DNA from: JBFWNG01 sp050251195
GTDB lineage: Bacteria; Bdellovibrionota_B; Oligoflexia; Oligoflexales; Oligoflexaceae
Length of the DNA: 64,000 nucleotides
Direction: 5' to 3'
NCBI GenBank assembly: GCA_050251195.1
Contig: JBFWNG010000002.1
Coordinates: 558,001 to 622,000 of the forward strand
Part shown: piece by piece, positions 8,857-17,080 of the stretch
Layout of the letters: each line of letters starts with the position of its first letter
Position numbering within the stretch: position 1 is the first letter of the stretch
Translations under genes and position numbers: made by a program
Notes under the pieces: generated by a model
The model's database searches: none
Told to the model about the DNA's origin: nothing
The model's input: the letters and a program-made list of their open reading frames with translations, nothing else

Positions 8857-11062
8857 GGAAGTGCAGAACCAAAAGGATGTCGTCAACATATTGCTGGTTG
8901 ACGACAAACCTACCAATCTCGTCGCCCTTGAGTCTTTTCTCAAGGACGACGATTATAATTTGATCTCTGCAACTTCAGGGGCTGAAGCACTTGAGAACCT
9001 ACTGAAAGAAAAAGAGTTTGCCTTAATCCTGACCGACGTCATGATGCCCTACATGGACGGATATGAGTTCGCCCAGCAAGTGAAAAAGCTGGAGAACTTT
9101 AAGGACATTCCGATCATTTTTCTCACCGCCATGAGCTCTGAATTCTCGGATATTCTGAGAGGTTATGAAGTTGGCGGGGTAGACTATTTGCAAAAGCCCT
9201 TAGCGCCTGAGGTCGTAAAGGCTAAGGTTGCGGTTTTTGCGGAACTGTTTCGGCAAAAGCGCCTTATCAAGCGCCAAGCATTGCAGCTCGTCGAAAGTCA
9301 GCGAAAACAAGAAGAGCTGAGAACGGCTGAGCTCAAACGCATCACGAAAATGGAGCGGGAGCAAATCCTCAAAGACATCTCCGAACGGAAACACGCCGAA
9401 GAGCGGCTCAAGGCTCTCAACGAAGAGCTTGAGCGACGAGTAGAAGAAAGAACGGCGGAAGTTCGTCGGACGGAAACGCAGCTGAGGCTTATAACGGACG
9501 CAATGCCGATTATTGTCGCGGAAATGGACACACAACAGCGTTGTCTTTTTATTAATAAAGAGGGCCAAGAATGGCTTCTGCAAACACCCGGCGAAGTTTT
9601 GGGATTAGAGCTCCAAGCTATCGTTGGAGAAGACCGCTATACCCGCATAAAGCCTCACCTAACCGCTGTGCTTGCCGGGCGACAAGTTGATTCGGAATGG
9701 GTCATGACCCGCAACAACAAAATTCAGGTGCTTAGCGTTAACTATATTCCAGAGTTTGATCATGGCGGACACGTGAACGGTTTCATCATTGTGGCCGCTG
9801 ATATCACGCAGCATAAGGAAGCAGAAGAAGAACTTAAACGAGCAAAGAAGGCGGCCGACGACGCTAACGCGGCTAAGAGCGCCTTTTTAGCGAATATGAG
9901 TCACGAAATCAGAACGCCGCTTGGCGTTGTACTTGGATTTTCGGAGCTGCTTTCGAATGAGTCACTGCCGGCCTCCGTTCGAAACGATTACGTAAATGCA
10001 ATCAGGAGAAACGGCGATCTGCTCTCCACGATCATCAGCGACATCCTTGACCTCTCCAAGGTAGAGGCAGGCAAGTTTGATATCGAAATGGAAGAAACTC
10101 CGCTTGGCGAAATTCTTTCGGATATATCCACGACTCTCGGACCGCAGGCGGCCGAAAAAGGACTGCTGCTCGAAATAAGAACAGAAGGGCCCGTACCTCC
10201 ATCCATCAAGACGGATCCCTTGCGGTTGCGGCAGGTTCTCACGAATATCGTAGGCAACGCCGTCAAGTTTACTGAAAAGGGTCACGTCAAAGTCGTGGCC
10301 AAACAAATTCTTGCTCCGAACGGCGCCACCAAGTTGGCATTTGAAGTAATAGATTCTGGTCCCGGAATAAATGAGGACAAGATCGCTAAATTGTTCAGAC
10401 CATTCACGCAAGCGGATGCTTCGACTAAACGCAAGTATGGCGGTACAGGCTTGGGACTGGTTCTCTCAAAGAGGCTGGCCAACTTGCTTGGAGGTGACGT
10501 CGTTGTGAATCAAAGTATTCCCGGTAAGGGAAGTATCTTTATGATCACTATTGACGGCGGCTCGGCCTACAACAGCACTGTTGTGGAATACGTTAGACCG
10601 CAGGACAGGACTGAGAGCCCCCAGAGGCGCGATGGTAACGGGTTTGCTCAACTTCGTCTCGAAGGAGTTAAAGTTCTCCTTGTCGAAGACGCTCTGGACA
10701 ACCGACTGCTTGTTAGTCGTATTTTATCGGTGGCGGGCGCTAAGGTTGAGACGGCAAGCAATGGTAAAGAGGCAGTGGAAAAAGCTCAAGAGAACAGCGG
10801 TTACGACGTTATCCTGATGGATCTTCAAATGCCTATCATGGACGGATATGAGGCTGTCGCATCTTTACGTAAAGACGGTTATGGAAAACCGGTTGTCGCC
10901 TTGACGGCTCACGCTCTCAAAGAAGAGAGGGAGAGGTGTCTTGCAAGTGGATTCAACGACCATATCCAAAAGCCCATTAACAGGAGCGCCCTCATCGGGT
11001 GTGTGGCTCGCTATGGCCTAAAGGTGCTTTCAACTGGCTCGAAGTCGTCTATAAGCAACTAA
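8843..11062 (+). CDS. Hybrid histidine kinase, REC-PAS-HisKA-HATPase-REC
   Basis: A 739-residue soluble protein. The N-terminal receiver has Asp65 in LTDVMMPYMDG and Lys in LQKPLAP; then a long coiled coil (about 135-210), a PAS domain (about 212-330), HisKA with His354 in MSHEIRTPL, a HATPase with NIVGNAVKFT, DSGPGI and GGTGLGL, and a C-terminal receiver with Asp660 in LMDLQMPIMDG. A kinase bracketed by two receivers can take phosphate from a partner: the giant kinase just upstream is the obvious candidate, since the genes overlap by 14 bases. No DNA-binding output domain is present. ATG 8849 is an alternative start. The 3' end overlaps the convergent gene's stop by 14 bases. Confidence 0.92.
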   Translation: MVMDKEVQNQKDVVNILLVDDKPTNLVALESFLKDDDYNLISATSGAEALENLLKEKEFALILTDVMMPYMDGYEFAQQVKKLENFKDIPIIFLTAMSSEFSDILRGYEVGGVDYLQKPLAPEVVKAKVAVFAELFRQKRLIKRQALQLVESQRKQEELRTAELKRITKMEREQILKDISERKHAEERLKALNEELERRVEERTAEVRRTETQLRLITDAMPIIVAEMDTQQRCLFINKEGQEWLLQTPGEVLGLELQAIVGEDRYTRIKPHLTAVLAGRQVDSEWVMTRNNKIQVLSVNYIPEFDHGGHVNGFIIVAADITQHKEAEEELKRAKKAADDANAAKSAFLANMSHEIRTPLGVVLGFSELLSNESLPASVRNDYVNAIRRNGDLLSTIISDILDLSKVEAGKFDIEMEETPLGEILSDISTTLGPQAAEKGLLLEIRTEGPVPPSIKTDPLRLRQVLTNIVGNAVKFTEKGHVKVVAKQILAPNGATKLAFEVIDSGPGINEDKIAKLFRPFTQADASTKRKYGGTGLGLVLSKRLANLLGGDVVVNQSIPGKGSIFMITIDGGSAYNSTVVEYVRPQDRTESPQRRDGNGFAQLRLEGVKVLLVEDALDNRLLVSRILSVAGAKVETASNGKEAVEKAQENSGYDVILMDLQMPIMDGYEAVASLRKDGYGKPVVALTAHALKEERERCLASGFNDHIQKPINRSALIGCVARYGLKVLSTGSKSSISN

Positions 11063-11822
11063 CGAATTCAAACGAAACGTCCTTGGAGAGTTTGCCGACG
11101 GCGTCAAGGCTATCGATAAGCTCCTGAGTCCTTTGTCTCAGCTTTGCTTTACGTTGTTCCTGATCACCTAGTTTTTCTTCCATGTCCTTGCAAGCGCTGC
11201 CAATGTCCGACAATCGGAATTTGGGAAGCGCTTCAAAACTCCGAACGATATTTTTGTGCATATTTTCCGAGGGCGGGTTGTACGGATCATAGTAATTTGC
11301 CGGTACCATAACCGTATACGCTTTGGTGTTGTTACTTCTTACCATCTTCTTGACCCAATCCCTGAGTGACAAGGGAGTCTGGCTCATTGCAGGGTCGACA
11401 ATAGTAACCTCGCTCGGCACTTGTTCAACAGTATCCCTGGACACCTTCTTGTGCAGAACTGCCTCGGTCTGAGGTGCTGTCGCAGGAGAGTTGCTCACGA
11501 TAAGAGCTGGCGCAACATGGTAGGTCCACGTCGTTCCGTCGAAGTTGAGGACACCCTGTGTTGCTTTTATGAACTGCGAGCTGGACGGAATGCCTTCGGC
11601 GGCAAGTTCCATGGACATATAAAGGGCTCGGGCATAACAGCCGTCGGCTGTATATTCAAAGGGAAGATAATCGATTTCTTCGACAATACTATAGGCGCGA
11701 TGCGCATCGGTCGGCGTTACATACGCCTTGGGAGCGGCGACGTTGCCCTTGTGATTGCTCACTCCGCATCCAACCGTTAGCGCTGACATCAATGCTGCGT
11801 AAATTTGAAACTTCTTAACCAT
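11049..11822 (-). CDS. Protein-glutaminase-like deamidase, predicted lipoprotein
   Basis: A 257-residue exported protein. Its N-terminus has a hydrophobic signal and a lipobox-like TVGC (Cys19), with Thr at -3 being unusual. Residues 55-150 carry the three blocks of protein-glutaminase family enzymes: DGCYARA with Cys62, WTYHVAP with His102 and IVDPAMS with Asp143, matching a Cys-His-Asp catalytic triad. Known members deamidate glutamine side chains in proteins, and related enzymes occur as bacterial effectors. The C-terminal 60 residues are charged and helical (coiled-coil-like). The gene stands alone and is convergent with the kinase operon. The catalytic call rests on spaced motifs, not on an alignment. 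Confidence 0.7.
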   Translation of the reverse strand: MVKKFQIYAALMSALTVGCGVSNHKGNVAAPKAYVTPTDAHRAYSIVEEIDYLPFEYTADGCYARALYMSMELAAEGIPSSSQFIKATQGVLNFDGTTWTYHVAPALIVSNSPATAPQTEAVLHKKVSRDTVEQVPSEVTIVDPAMSQTPLSLRDWVKKMVRSNNTKAYTVMVPANYYDPYNPPSENMHKNIVRSFEALPKFRLSDIGSACKDMEEKLGDQEQRKAKLRQRTQELIDSLDAVGKLSKDVSFEFVSCL

Positions 11823-11970
11823 CTTTTCGCTTCCCCCTTGTTTTCTGTTTGGTTTCCGCCAATCGTGGCTTGGTGAAACCTAAGCGAGGCAGATTGTGTA
11901 GCCTATTTGCAGAATTTTTGTCCACGACTTAAAAACGCTCGTCCGCAAATAAACTTGAGACATAACCCCA

Positions 11971-12786
11971 ATGAGTGTATTCTCCCGCCGTCACGTCAAC
12001 TTGGACCTCAGCATGGAACCTAAACTCACTCGTCGCCGGGAATTGCGCTATTACGGCTTCAATGCCTGCGAGGCGGTAGCCAGACTGCGTCGAGAAGACA
12101 TAATCCGCGTCTATATCACCGATAAGACCAAGCGGGAGTTTGCGGATCTGGTGAAATGGTGCGCTGCTCAGCGCAAAGCCTACCATCTGGTGCAAGAAGC
12201 AGAACTCGAGAAAATCAGCCATTCCGTACACCACGAAGGCGTTTGCCTATTAGCGCTAGAACCCGCCATTTGGGACGCCGAGACCCTGTATGGTCAGGTA
12301 AAAAGGGACATAGAGGCCAATCCGGCTTGCGCGATATTGTATCTCGACGAGGTCCGTAATCCCCACAACATTGGCGCGATCGCCAGAACAGCCGCAAACT
12401 TTGGATGTCGATACCTGGTCGGCAAGGCCGGGGTTGTGCCGGAGCTGACGCCGGCTGCCATACGCACGGCCGAGGGGGGATTCGAATCGTGCCAACTGAC
12501 GTACATCACTGAAGAAAAAAAATTCTTCGCCGATTTTAAGAAGCTCGGATTTGACCTGGTGGGTCTATCTTCTCGCAAAGGCGACTCGCTCTATGAGACG
12601 ACTATGCCGGAAAAATCTGTTTTTGTTTTGGGCAATGAGATGAGCGGTCTGAGCCCTGAGGTCGCGAAACTTTGCACTGAATATATGCGAATACCTGGCA
12701 CCGGCGCGGTCGAGAGCCTCAATGTTTCCGTCGCCAATGCAGTCATCCTCGGAGAATACTGGCGCCAATGGAAAAAGAAGCGCTAA
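11971..12786 (+). CDS. SpoU/TrmH-family RNA 2'-O-methyltransferase, YfiF-like
   Basis: A 271-residue protein with a short substrate-binding N-terminal region (about 20-95) and a SPOUT knot domain. The three SpoU motifs are clear: motif 1 LDEVRNPHNIGAIARTAA (about 124-141), motif 2 VFVLGNEMSGLS (about 211-222) and motif 3 IPGTGAVESLNVSVANAV (about 233-250), which form the AdoMet knot and the catalytic Arg/Asn site. The N-terminus (YYGFNACEAV) resembles E. coli YfiF. The target nucleotide, in tRNA or rRNA, cannot be read from sequence. No clear ribosome site precedes ATG 11971; ATG 12013 is an alternative. It overlaps the next methyltransferase gene by 19 bases. Confidence 0.88.
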   Translation: MSVFSRRHVNLDLSMEPKLTRRRELRYYGFNACEAVARLRREDIIRVYITDKTKREFADLVKWCAAQRKAYHLVQEAELEKISHSVHHEGVCLLALEPAIWDAETLYGQVKRDIEANPACAILYLDEVRNPHNIGAIARTAANFGCRYLVGKAGVVPELTPAAIRTAEGGFESCQLTYITEEKKFFADFKKLGFDLVGLSSRKGDSLYETTMPEKSVFVLGNEMSGLSPEVAKLCTEYMRIPGTGAVESLNVSVANAVILGEYWRQWKKKR

Positions 12787-13694
12787 CCTTCGATCCGAAC
12801 GACATACGGTCGGCTTACCTTGCCCCTGAGGGGCTAGAGAAGATCCTCATTGCCGGAGTCGATCGGGTACTAGCTGTTTACGATCGTCTGATCCTGAGCG
12901 GTTCGCCTGCGGCGGAGAATCCGTGGGCCCAAAATATATGGCGTTCGCCCAGAGTTGCCGCGATTCAGTCCATTAAGGACGCAACGACGATTCTCCGAGG
13001 TATTCAACGCAGCTGGTTTCCTTATAGCTTTCAGCTGCATCGACGAACAGCCTTGATCCAGGACGGCTTGCCCAAAGTAACGGTTCCTCTGCTCGTTTTC
13101 CCCGTCGTCTTGCCTGTGGAGCCCCTAGGATCTTTCACCCTGCTTAACACCAATCTGATGCTCTTCTCCGAGTCGTGCTCAGCTCCCGTTCCGAATGGGG
13201 AATATACCTTCCAAGAGGACAAGCGAGGGCCGCCCAATCGAGCCTACCTCAAGGTTTGGGAAGCCTTAACCCGCGCCGGCCAATGGCCCGGAAAGAAGGA
13301 TGTGTGTTTGGAACTTGGGGCGAGTCCAGGCGGCTGGACCTATGTTCTCGCAGGTTTGGCGGGAAAGGTCATCGCGATCGATCGAAGCCCTTTGGACAGT
13401 TCGATGCAAAAGTTCAAAAACATCGAGTTTCAAACTGGTAACGCTTTCGCGGCAACTCCTGAAAAATACCCGGAGGTTTCGTGGCTGTTCTCGGACGTTA
13501 TCTGCTATCCGGATAAACTCTACGATTTTGTCGTTGATTGGAGCTCGAAAGCACCCCAGTGCAAGATGATCTGCACCTTGAAGTTTCAGGGAACAGAGCA
13601 TTATCCATGGATAGAGAAGTTTGCCGCGCTACCCGCCAGCAAAATTCTTCATCTTTTCCACAATAAACATGAACTTACCTGGATGCGCCTCTAA
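12768..13694 (+). CDS. FtsJ/RlmM-type rRNA 2'-O-methyltransferase
   Basis: A 308-residue protein with the Rossmann methyltransferase core in its second half. The AdoMet motif LGASPGGWT (about 181-189) is followed by VIAIDRSPLD, and the catalytic K-D-K-E set of FtsJ-type enzymes can be traced as Lys in NRAYLK, Asp in SDVICYP, Lys in CTLKFQG and a Glu near the C-terminus. The N-terminal half (about 1-150) would be an RNA-binding region, as in RlmM, which modifies C2498 of 23S rRNA; this protein is shorter than E. coli RlmM. The overlap with the SpoU gene makes a compact RNA-modification operon. Confidence 0.82.
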   Translation: MEKEALTFDPNDIRSAYLAPEGLEKILIAGVDRVLAVYDRLILSGSPAAENPWAQNIWRSPRVAAIQSIKDATTILRGIQRSWFPYSFQLHRRTALIQDGLPKVTVPLLVFPVVLPVEPLGSFTLLNTNLMLFSESCSAPVPNGEYTFQEDKRGPPNRAYLKVWEALTRAGQWPGKKDVCLELGASPGGWTYVLAGLAGKVIAIDRSPLDSSMQKFKNIEFQTGNAFAATPEKYPEVSWLFSDVICYPDKLYDFVVDWSSKAPQCKMICTLKFQGTEHYPWIEKFAALPASKILHLFHNKHELTWMRL

Positions 13695-13819
13695 AGAGAG
13701 CTTAACTCCTCCCGACGATCTTGGGCCATAGAGTGCCTTCTTCTAAAGATTTTTGTGATTTTGCCGATATGTCACGTGGGTTTACCCCCAAAGAACAAAC
13801 TTTAGAGAAGGAAGCCGTA

Positions 13820-14635
13820 GTGGGTACGTCAATCAAACTCAATAGTGTTCTAACTATTGTTCTTATGATGTCTTTGGGATCATGTCAGAAAAAAGAAACC
13901 AAGGATTTTAACAGAAAAGCTCCGGCGTCTGGAACGCCCACGATAAATACGCCAGGGCAGAATACTGGCGATCAGACAACAAACACGACGACAACAACGA
14001 CGGACGGCGGTCTCGATAAAGACGGCATTAAGAGAATTTATGCGTCCACGGGTAAGGAAGTTAAACTAGAGTACGGCGCCCGTCACGAAAACGGTGACCG
14101 TTATAACGTCAACCACAAGTTCACAAACTACGAAGTTACCGGTTACTATCTCGTAGCAAATACCGAAAAGATCGAGATGAAAACAGACGGGCCAAACCAC
14201 GGGGGTTGCGAGGACCTTCCAAAGTGTATGTGGATAGAGCCGAAGTTTGAAATCAAGGGAGGCAAAGCAGACCTTGGAGCTGAATACCCGCATCCGGAAA
14301 ATCACGACGATGTTGGATGCAAGACCTGCAAGTCCTTAGGCAAGGATTTCTCAGGCAAGTGGATCGGATACAAGGTTATTGCTTACAAGGGAGCGGATGG
14401 TTACCGGGTTTACGAGCAATGGATTGATCCGGACGGTCTAGTCAACGACAAGCCAGCTAACAACTGGGTGAACGTCATGAAGGAAGTCGATAAAGGACAA
14501 GTTATTCCTGACTCCAAAACTAGGGAGCTTCCGATTGACGGTAAAGGTCTCGAGGCTGAGATCCGATGCCATCAAGGTCACAAGACCGAGATGAAGTTCG
14601 GCAAAGTGGCAGAAATCACACCGCCGGCGCAGTGA
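13820..14635 (+). CDS. Lipoprotein of a paralogous secreted family (copy 1)
   Basis: A 271-residue lipoprotein. The start is taken as GTG 13820 because GAGAAGGAAG lies just upstream and gives a proper signal peptide with lipobox LGSC (Cys22); an in-frame extension to 13721 lacks such a signal. A low-complexity Thr/Gly linker (about 40-68) leads to a conserved domain: VTGYYLVANTEKIEMKTDGP, EYPHPENHDD, GKWIGYKVIAY, QWIDPDGL and NNWV. The same blocks occur in the protein at 32550-33284, about 60% identical over the domain by eye. The pattern recalls concanavalin-fold polysaccharide-binding or lyase-like proteins, but I cannot name the family. Likely exported to the envelope or beyond. Confidence 0.78.
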   Translation: MGTSIKLNSVLTIVLMMSLGSCQKKETKDFNRKAPASGTPTINTPGQNTGDQTTNTTTTTTDGGLDKDGIKRIYASTGKEVKLEYGARHENGDRYNVNHKFTNYEVTGYYLVANTEKIEMKTDGPNHGGCEDLPKCMWIEPKFEIKGGKADLGAEYPHPENHDDVGCKTCKSLGKDFSGKWIGYKVIAYKGADGYRVYEQWIDPDGLVNDKPANNWVNVMKEVDKGQVIPDSKTRELPIDGKGLEAEIRCHQGHKTEMKFGKVAEITPPAQ

Positions 14636-14663
14636 TAAAAACAGAAAAATCATAAAGAATCAT

Positions 14664-14742
14664 CAACGCTGTTTTTCCACGTTTCCCAACTTCTTGCGTC
14701 TCCGCGATGATTAACGCGGAAGCGCCGAAAAATGGAAGCGCT
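14664..14742. repeat. Palindromic intergenic repeat, copy A
   Basis: A stem-loop repeat whose core is GCGTCTCCGCG (14696-14706) pairing with CGCGGAAGCGC (14715-14725), with less exact outer arms. Related copies lie at 16927-17062, 41757-41927 (two) and 52498-52572. It lies between the convergent genes at 13820 and 14769, where it could end transcription from both sides. Confidence 0.75.
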
Positions 14743-14768
14743 GACGAGTCCGTTTTTCCCTAAAAATA

Positions 14769-15488
14769 TTAATTAGAAACTCTATTGAAAATTTCTGGCA
14801 GGAGACGTCGTTCGATCGATTGCGCGCTGGAACTCCCGGCGCCAAATTGAACGCTTCTTCCTTGTGGCTCTATTTTGAGCATATTGAACGTTGTTGCGCC
14901 TCCGTTCGGTTGCACGAAAGATGTGACGTCGTGATCGACGCCAACTTTCCAATCTTTTATTCCATAAGCGTCAGCATCTTCTAACTCTGCAACGACGTCT
15001 TCATTAGCGGGACGAACGAGAATCTGTACGGGTTGAAATCCAGACACAAACGCATCAGGAAAGTCGGAAATGGCGTCACCTATGGCATAAGCGTTGAGGG
15101 TTGTTATCACCATCAAAGCGCCCGCATCGCAGTTATTGCCTTCTGCAATCACTTGGATTGATCCCGCAACGCCGTCATCGCGAAATACCCAGTAAAGTTG
15201 ATGGTACTCGTCCAGGCTTCCCGGTTGGTCTGAAGCGAAGGTGCACGCGGTGGCAAATGTTCCTGTCAGGGTTTTTGTGGTTGCAGAGGTGCCGAGGTCC
15301 GGCGTCTGCGTCGGGTCCCCTGTTTTTTCAAGAATGGGATCAATATTCACGGGCAAAGAACTTTGTGATTTGCCCGCAACATTGTTGTCCGTTTTTTCAT
15401 CTTCTGATTGTGATTCGACAACGCGAACGCCACCCTGCTGACAAGCAAATACGAGAAGAGATGTTGCGATCACGATCAGATGTTTCAT
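14769..15488 (-). CDS. Lipoprotein of unknown function
   Basis: A 239-residue predicted lipoprotein with lipobox VFAC (Cys16), preceded by the ribosome site AAAGGAG. After the Cys comes a polar, low-complexity stretch to about residue 70, then a compact domain with two Cys (FATACTFA, GNNCDAG) that could form a disulfide in the periplasm. The region from LYWVFRDDG to the end reads as mainly beta. I do not recognise the family, and no similar protein occurs in the window. It converges with the previous gene across repeat copy A. Confidence 0.72.
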   Translation of the reverse strand: MKHLIVIATSLLVFACQQGGVRVVESQSEDEKTDNNVAGKSQSSLPVNIDPILEKTGDPTQTPDLGTSATTKTLTGTFATACTFASDQPGSLDEYHQLYWVFRDDGVAGSIQVIAEGNNCDAGALMVITTLNAYAIGDAISDFPDAFVSGFQPVQILVRPANEDVVAELEDADAYGIKDWKVGVDHDVTSFVQPNGGATTFNMLKIEPQGRSVQFGAGSSSAQSIERRLLPEIFNRVSN

Positions 15489-15786
15489 TGGGTCGCTCCT
15501 TTAATGTAAGCGCTCAAAAAAGTAGCACGCATAAAGGACCTATCGGGAAATGGGCCAAAATGGCTGAAGGATCGCCTTAACTATCGAGAAGTACGGATAT
15601 AGGTGGGGGGTATTGTTCTAGGAATTTTTCATTTGAACGCAAAGAAACCAGCCAAAAACACTCATGAATTTCTCACTGGCAAAATGGCGCGTTTTCTGAG
15701 ATCTATAGGGTACAAAATGCCACAAGAAATGAGTACAGAAAACTTTTTTTTGGGTGCCATGTTTTAACCACTGAGAGGGGTTTAGG

Positions 15787-16869
15787 ATGATTTTTAGAAA
15801 AAATGGAATTTTTTCACCGATGCTCGTTAGTTTTTTTGCAGCTTCCGTTGCATCACAAGCTGTCGCAGGCAAAAGCGACGGCAAATTGATTGCGCCACCT
15901 GCCGATCTCAAGATAGCGTTTACAGGTGACACGGACACAACTCCGGAAGGCGACGCTGTTCTTCAACTCGTAAAGAAAAAAGGCGCACAAGCCCTTCTCG
16001 TTGCGGGCGACCTCAATTATGAAAAGTCGAACGCGAAAACTTGGGAACAGCACATTGACTCCAACTTGGGTCCTGACTTTCCTGTCATCGCAGCCCGAGG
16101 AAATCACGACAAACCGTGGACAAGTAAAGGCCATTACCTTGAGCGTTTAACGGCTCGTTGGAACAAGCTGCAGGACAAAGGGGTTCTGACATGGTCTGGT
16201 CAACCAGGCATGGCTTCCACGGTTAAGTTTAACGGCCTCTCTTTTGTTTCCGTTGCGCCTTCAAACGGCGTATCGCATGAAGACTCCGCGCAATACATTC
16301 TTGATTCCGCGCAAAACGACGACTCCATGTGGCGTGTTGCTATGTGGCATGAAAACATGCCGGCATTCCGCGGCAACGCAGGCTGCGGCGGCGGTAAAGA
16401 CCTTGTAGGTTGGGAAGTTTTCGAAGCTTCTCGAGAAATCGGTGCGTTTATCATTAACGGACACAACCACAACTACAGCCGTTCAAAAGCATTGAGCTGC
16501 ACAGGCGGTGCTTGCAGTGTCGAGAAAAGCTCAAAATGCAAGACGGGCGGTGAACTTCCGATCGTCGACAAATCAGCTGCCGATCCGGTTAACAGCATTG
16601 TCATGAAGCCAGGCTCTACATTCGTGATGCTCGTTGGTATGGGTGGTCACGACAATGGTAGAATTAGCAACACTGGTCCATGGTGGGCGAAACAAGGCGG
16701 CGGTGGCTGCGAAGCTGAAGGCGCTCCTTGCACCGTTTCTAACCACGGTGCGACGATTTGTACATTCAACCCGGGTGGCAAAGATCCGCGCAAAGCGAAC
16801 TGCGAGTTCGTTGACATCGATGGAAAAGTCATCGATACCTACACGCTTACTTCCGAAATTGGTAAGTAA
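15787..16869 (+). CDS. Secreted purple-acid-phosphatase-like metallophosphoesterase
   Basis: A 360-residue exported enzyme. The signal peptide ends near AVAGKSD (about residue 28). The metal-ligand motifs of the calcineurin/PAP superfamily are in order: GDTDTTP (about 44-50), GDLNYE (about 75-80), GNHD (about 105-108), MWHENMP (about 187) and GHNHNYSR (about 221-228). The GDxxY and GHxHxYxR forms match purple acid phosphatases rather than bacterial MPE enzymes. Six Cys in the C-terminal half probably pair as disulfides outside the cytoplasm. It would release phosphate from organic esters. RBS-like GAGAGGGG precedes the ATG by about 10 bases, and a strong terminator follows, so it is monocistronic. 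Confidence 0.86.
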   Translation: MIFRKNGIFSPMLVSFFAASVASQAVAGKSDGKLIAPPADLKIAFTGDTDTTPEGDAVLQLVKKKGAQALLVAGDLNYEKSNAKTWEQHIDSNLGPDFPVIAARGNHDKPWTSKGHYLERLTARWNKLQDKGVLTWSGQPGMASTVKFNGLSFVSVAPSNGVSHEDSAQYILDSAQNDDSMWRVAMWHENMPAFRGNAGCGGGKDLVGWEVFEASREIGAFIINGHNHNYSRSKALSCTGGACSVEKSSKCKTGGELPIVDKSAADPVNSIVMKPGSTFVMLVGMGGHDNGRISNTGPWWAKQGGGGCEAEGAPCTVSNHGATICTFNPGGKDPRKANCEFVDIDGKVIDTYTLTSEIGK

Positions 16870-16888
16870 CATCTAATTGAACCGCAAA

Positions 16889-16925
16889 GGGCGCGAGGAC
16901 ACACAGTGTCTTCGCGCTCTTTTTA
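16889..16925 (+). terminator. Rho-independent terminator of the phosphatase gene
   Basis: A 14-bp stem (16889-16902 with 16906-16919, two G-T pairs) with a 3-base loop is followed by six T residues. It begins 20 bases after the phosphatase stop codon. Confidence 0.9.
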
Positions 16926-16926
16926 T

Positions 16927-17062
16927 TTGAACCGCCGAGGCAAAGAAATATCGAAACTATATTTCCGCGTCTCCAAAATTCCGCGTTTCCGCGATTAAGA
17001 ATTGACGCGGAAGCGCGGAAATTTGGAAGCGCTGAATGAATTCTCGCCTCTGCGGCGAAACC
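16927..17062. repeat. Palindromic intergenic repeat, copy B (longest)
   Basis: The most complete copy. The core stem is GCGTTTCCGCG (16983-16993) with CGCGGAAGCGC (17006-17016); a second layer pairs 16963-16982 with 17017-17034; an outer layer pairs the GAACCGCCGAGGC region (from 16928) with GCCTCTGCGGCG (17045-17056). It fills the gap between two convergent genes. The layered near-perfect arms resemble a non-autonomous palindromic element. Confidence 0.78.
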
Positions 17063-17080
17063 ATGCGTCTTGCGCCGCGG

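Noticed and set aside
15489..15786. A gene or structured RNA in the 298-base gap before the phosphatase gene
   Set aside because: The gap is A+T-rich with scattered stops on both strands and no convincing stem; likely promoter and untranslated leader only.
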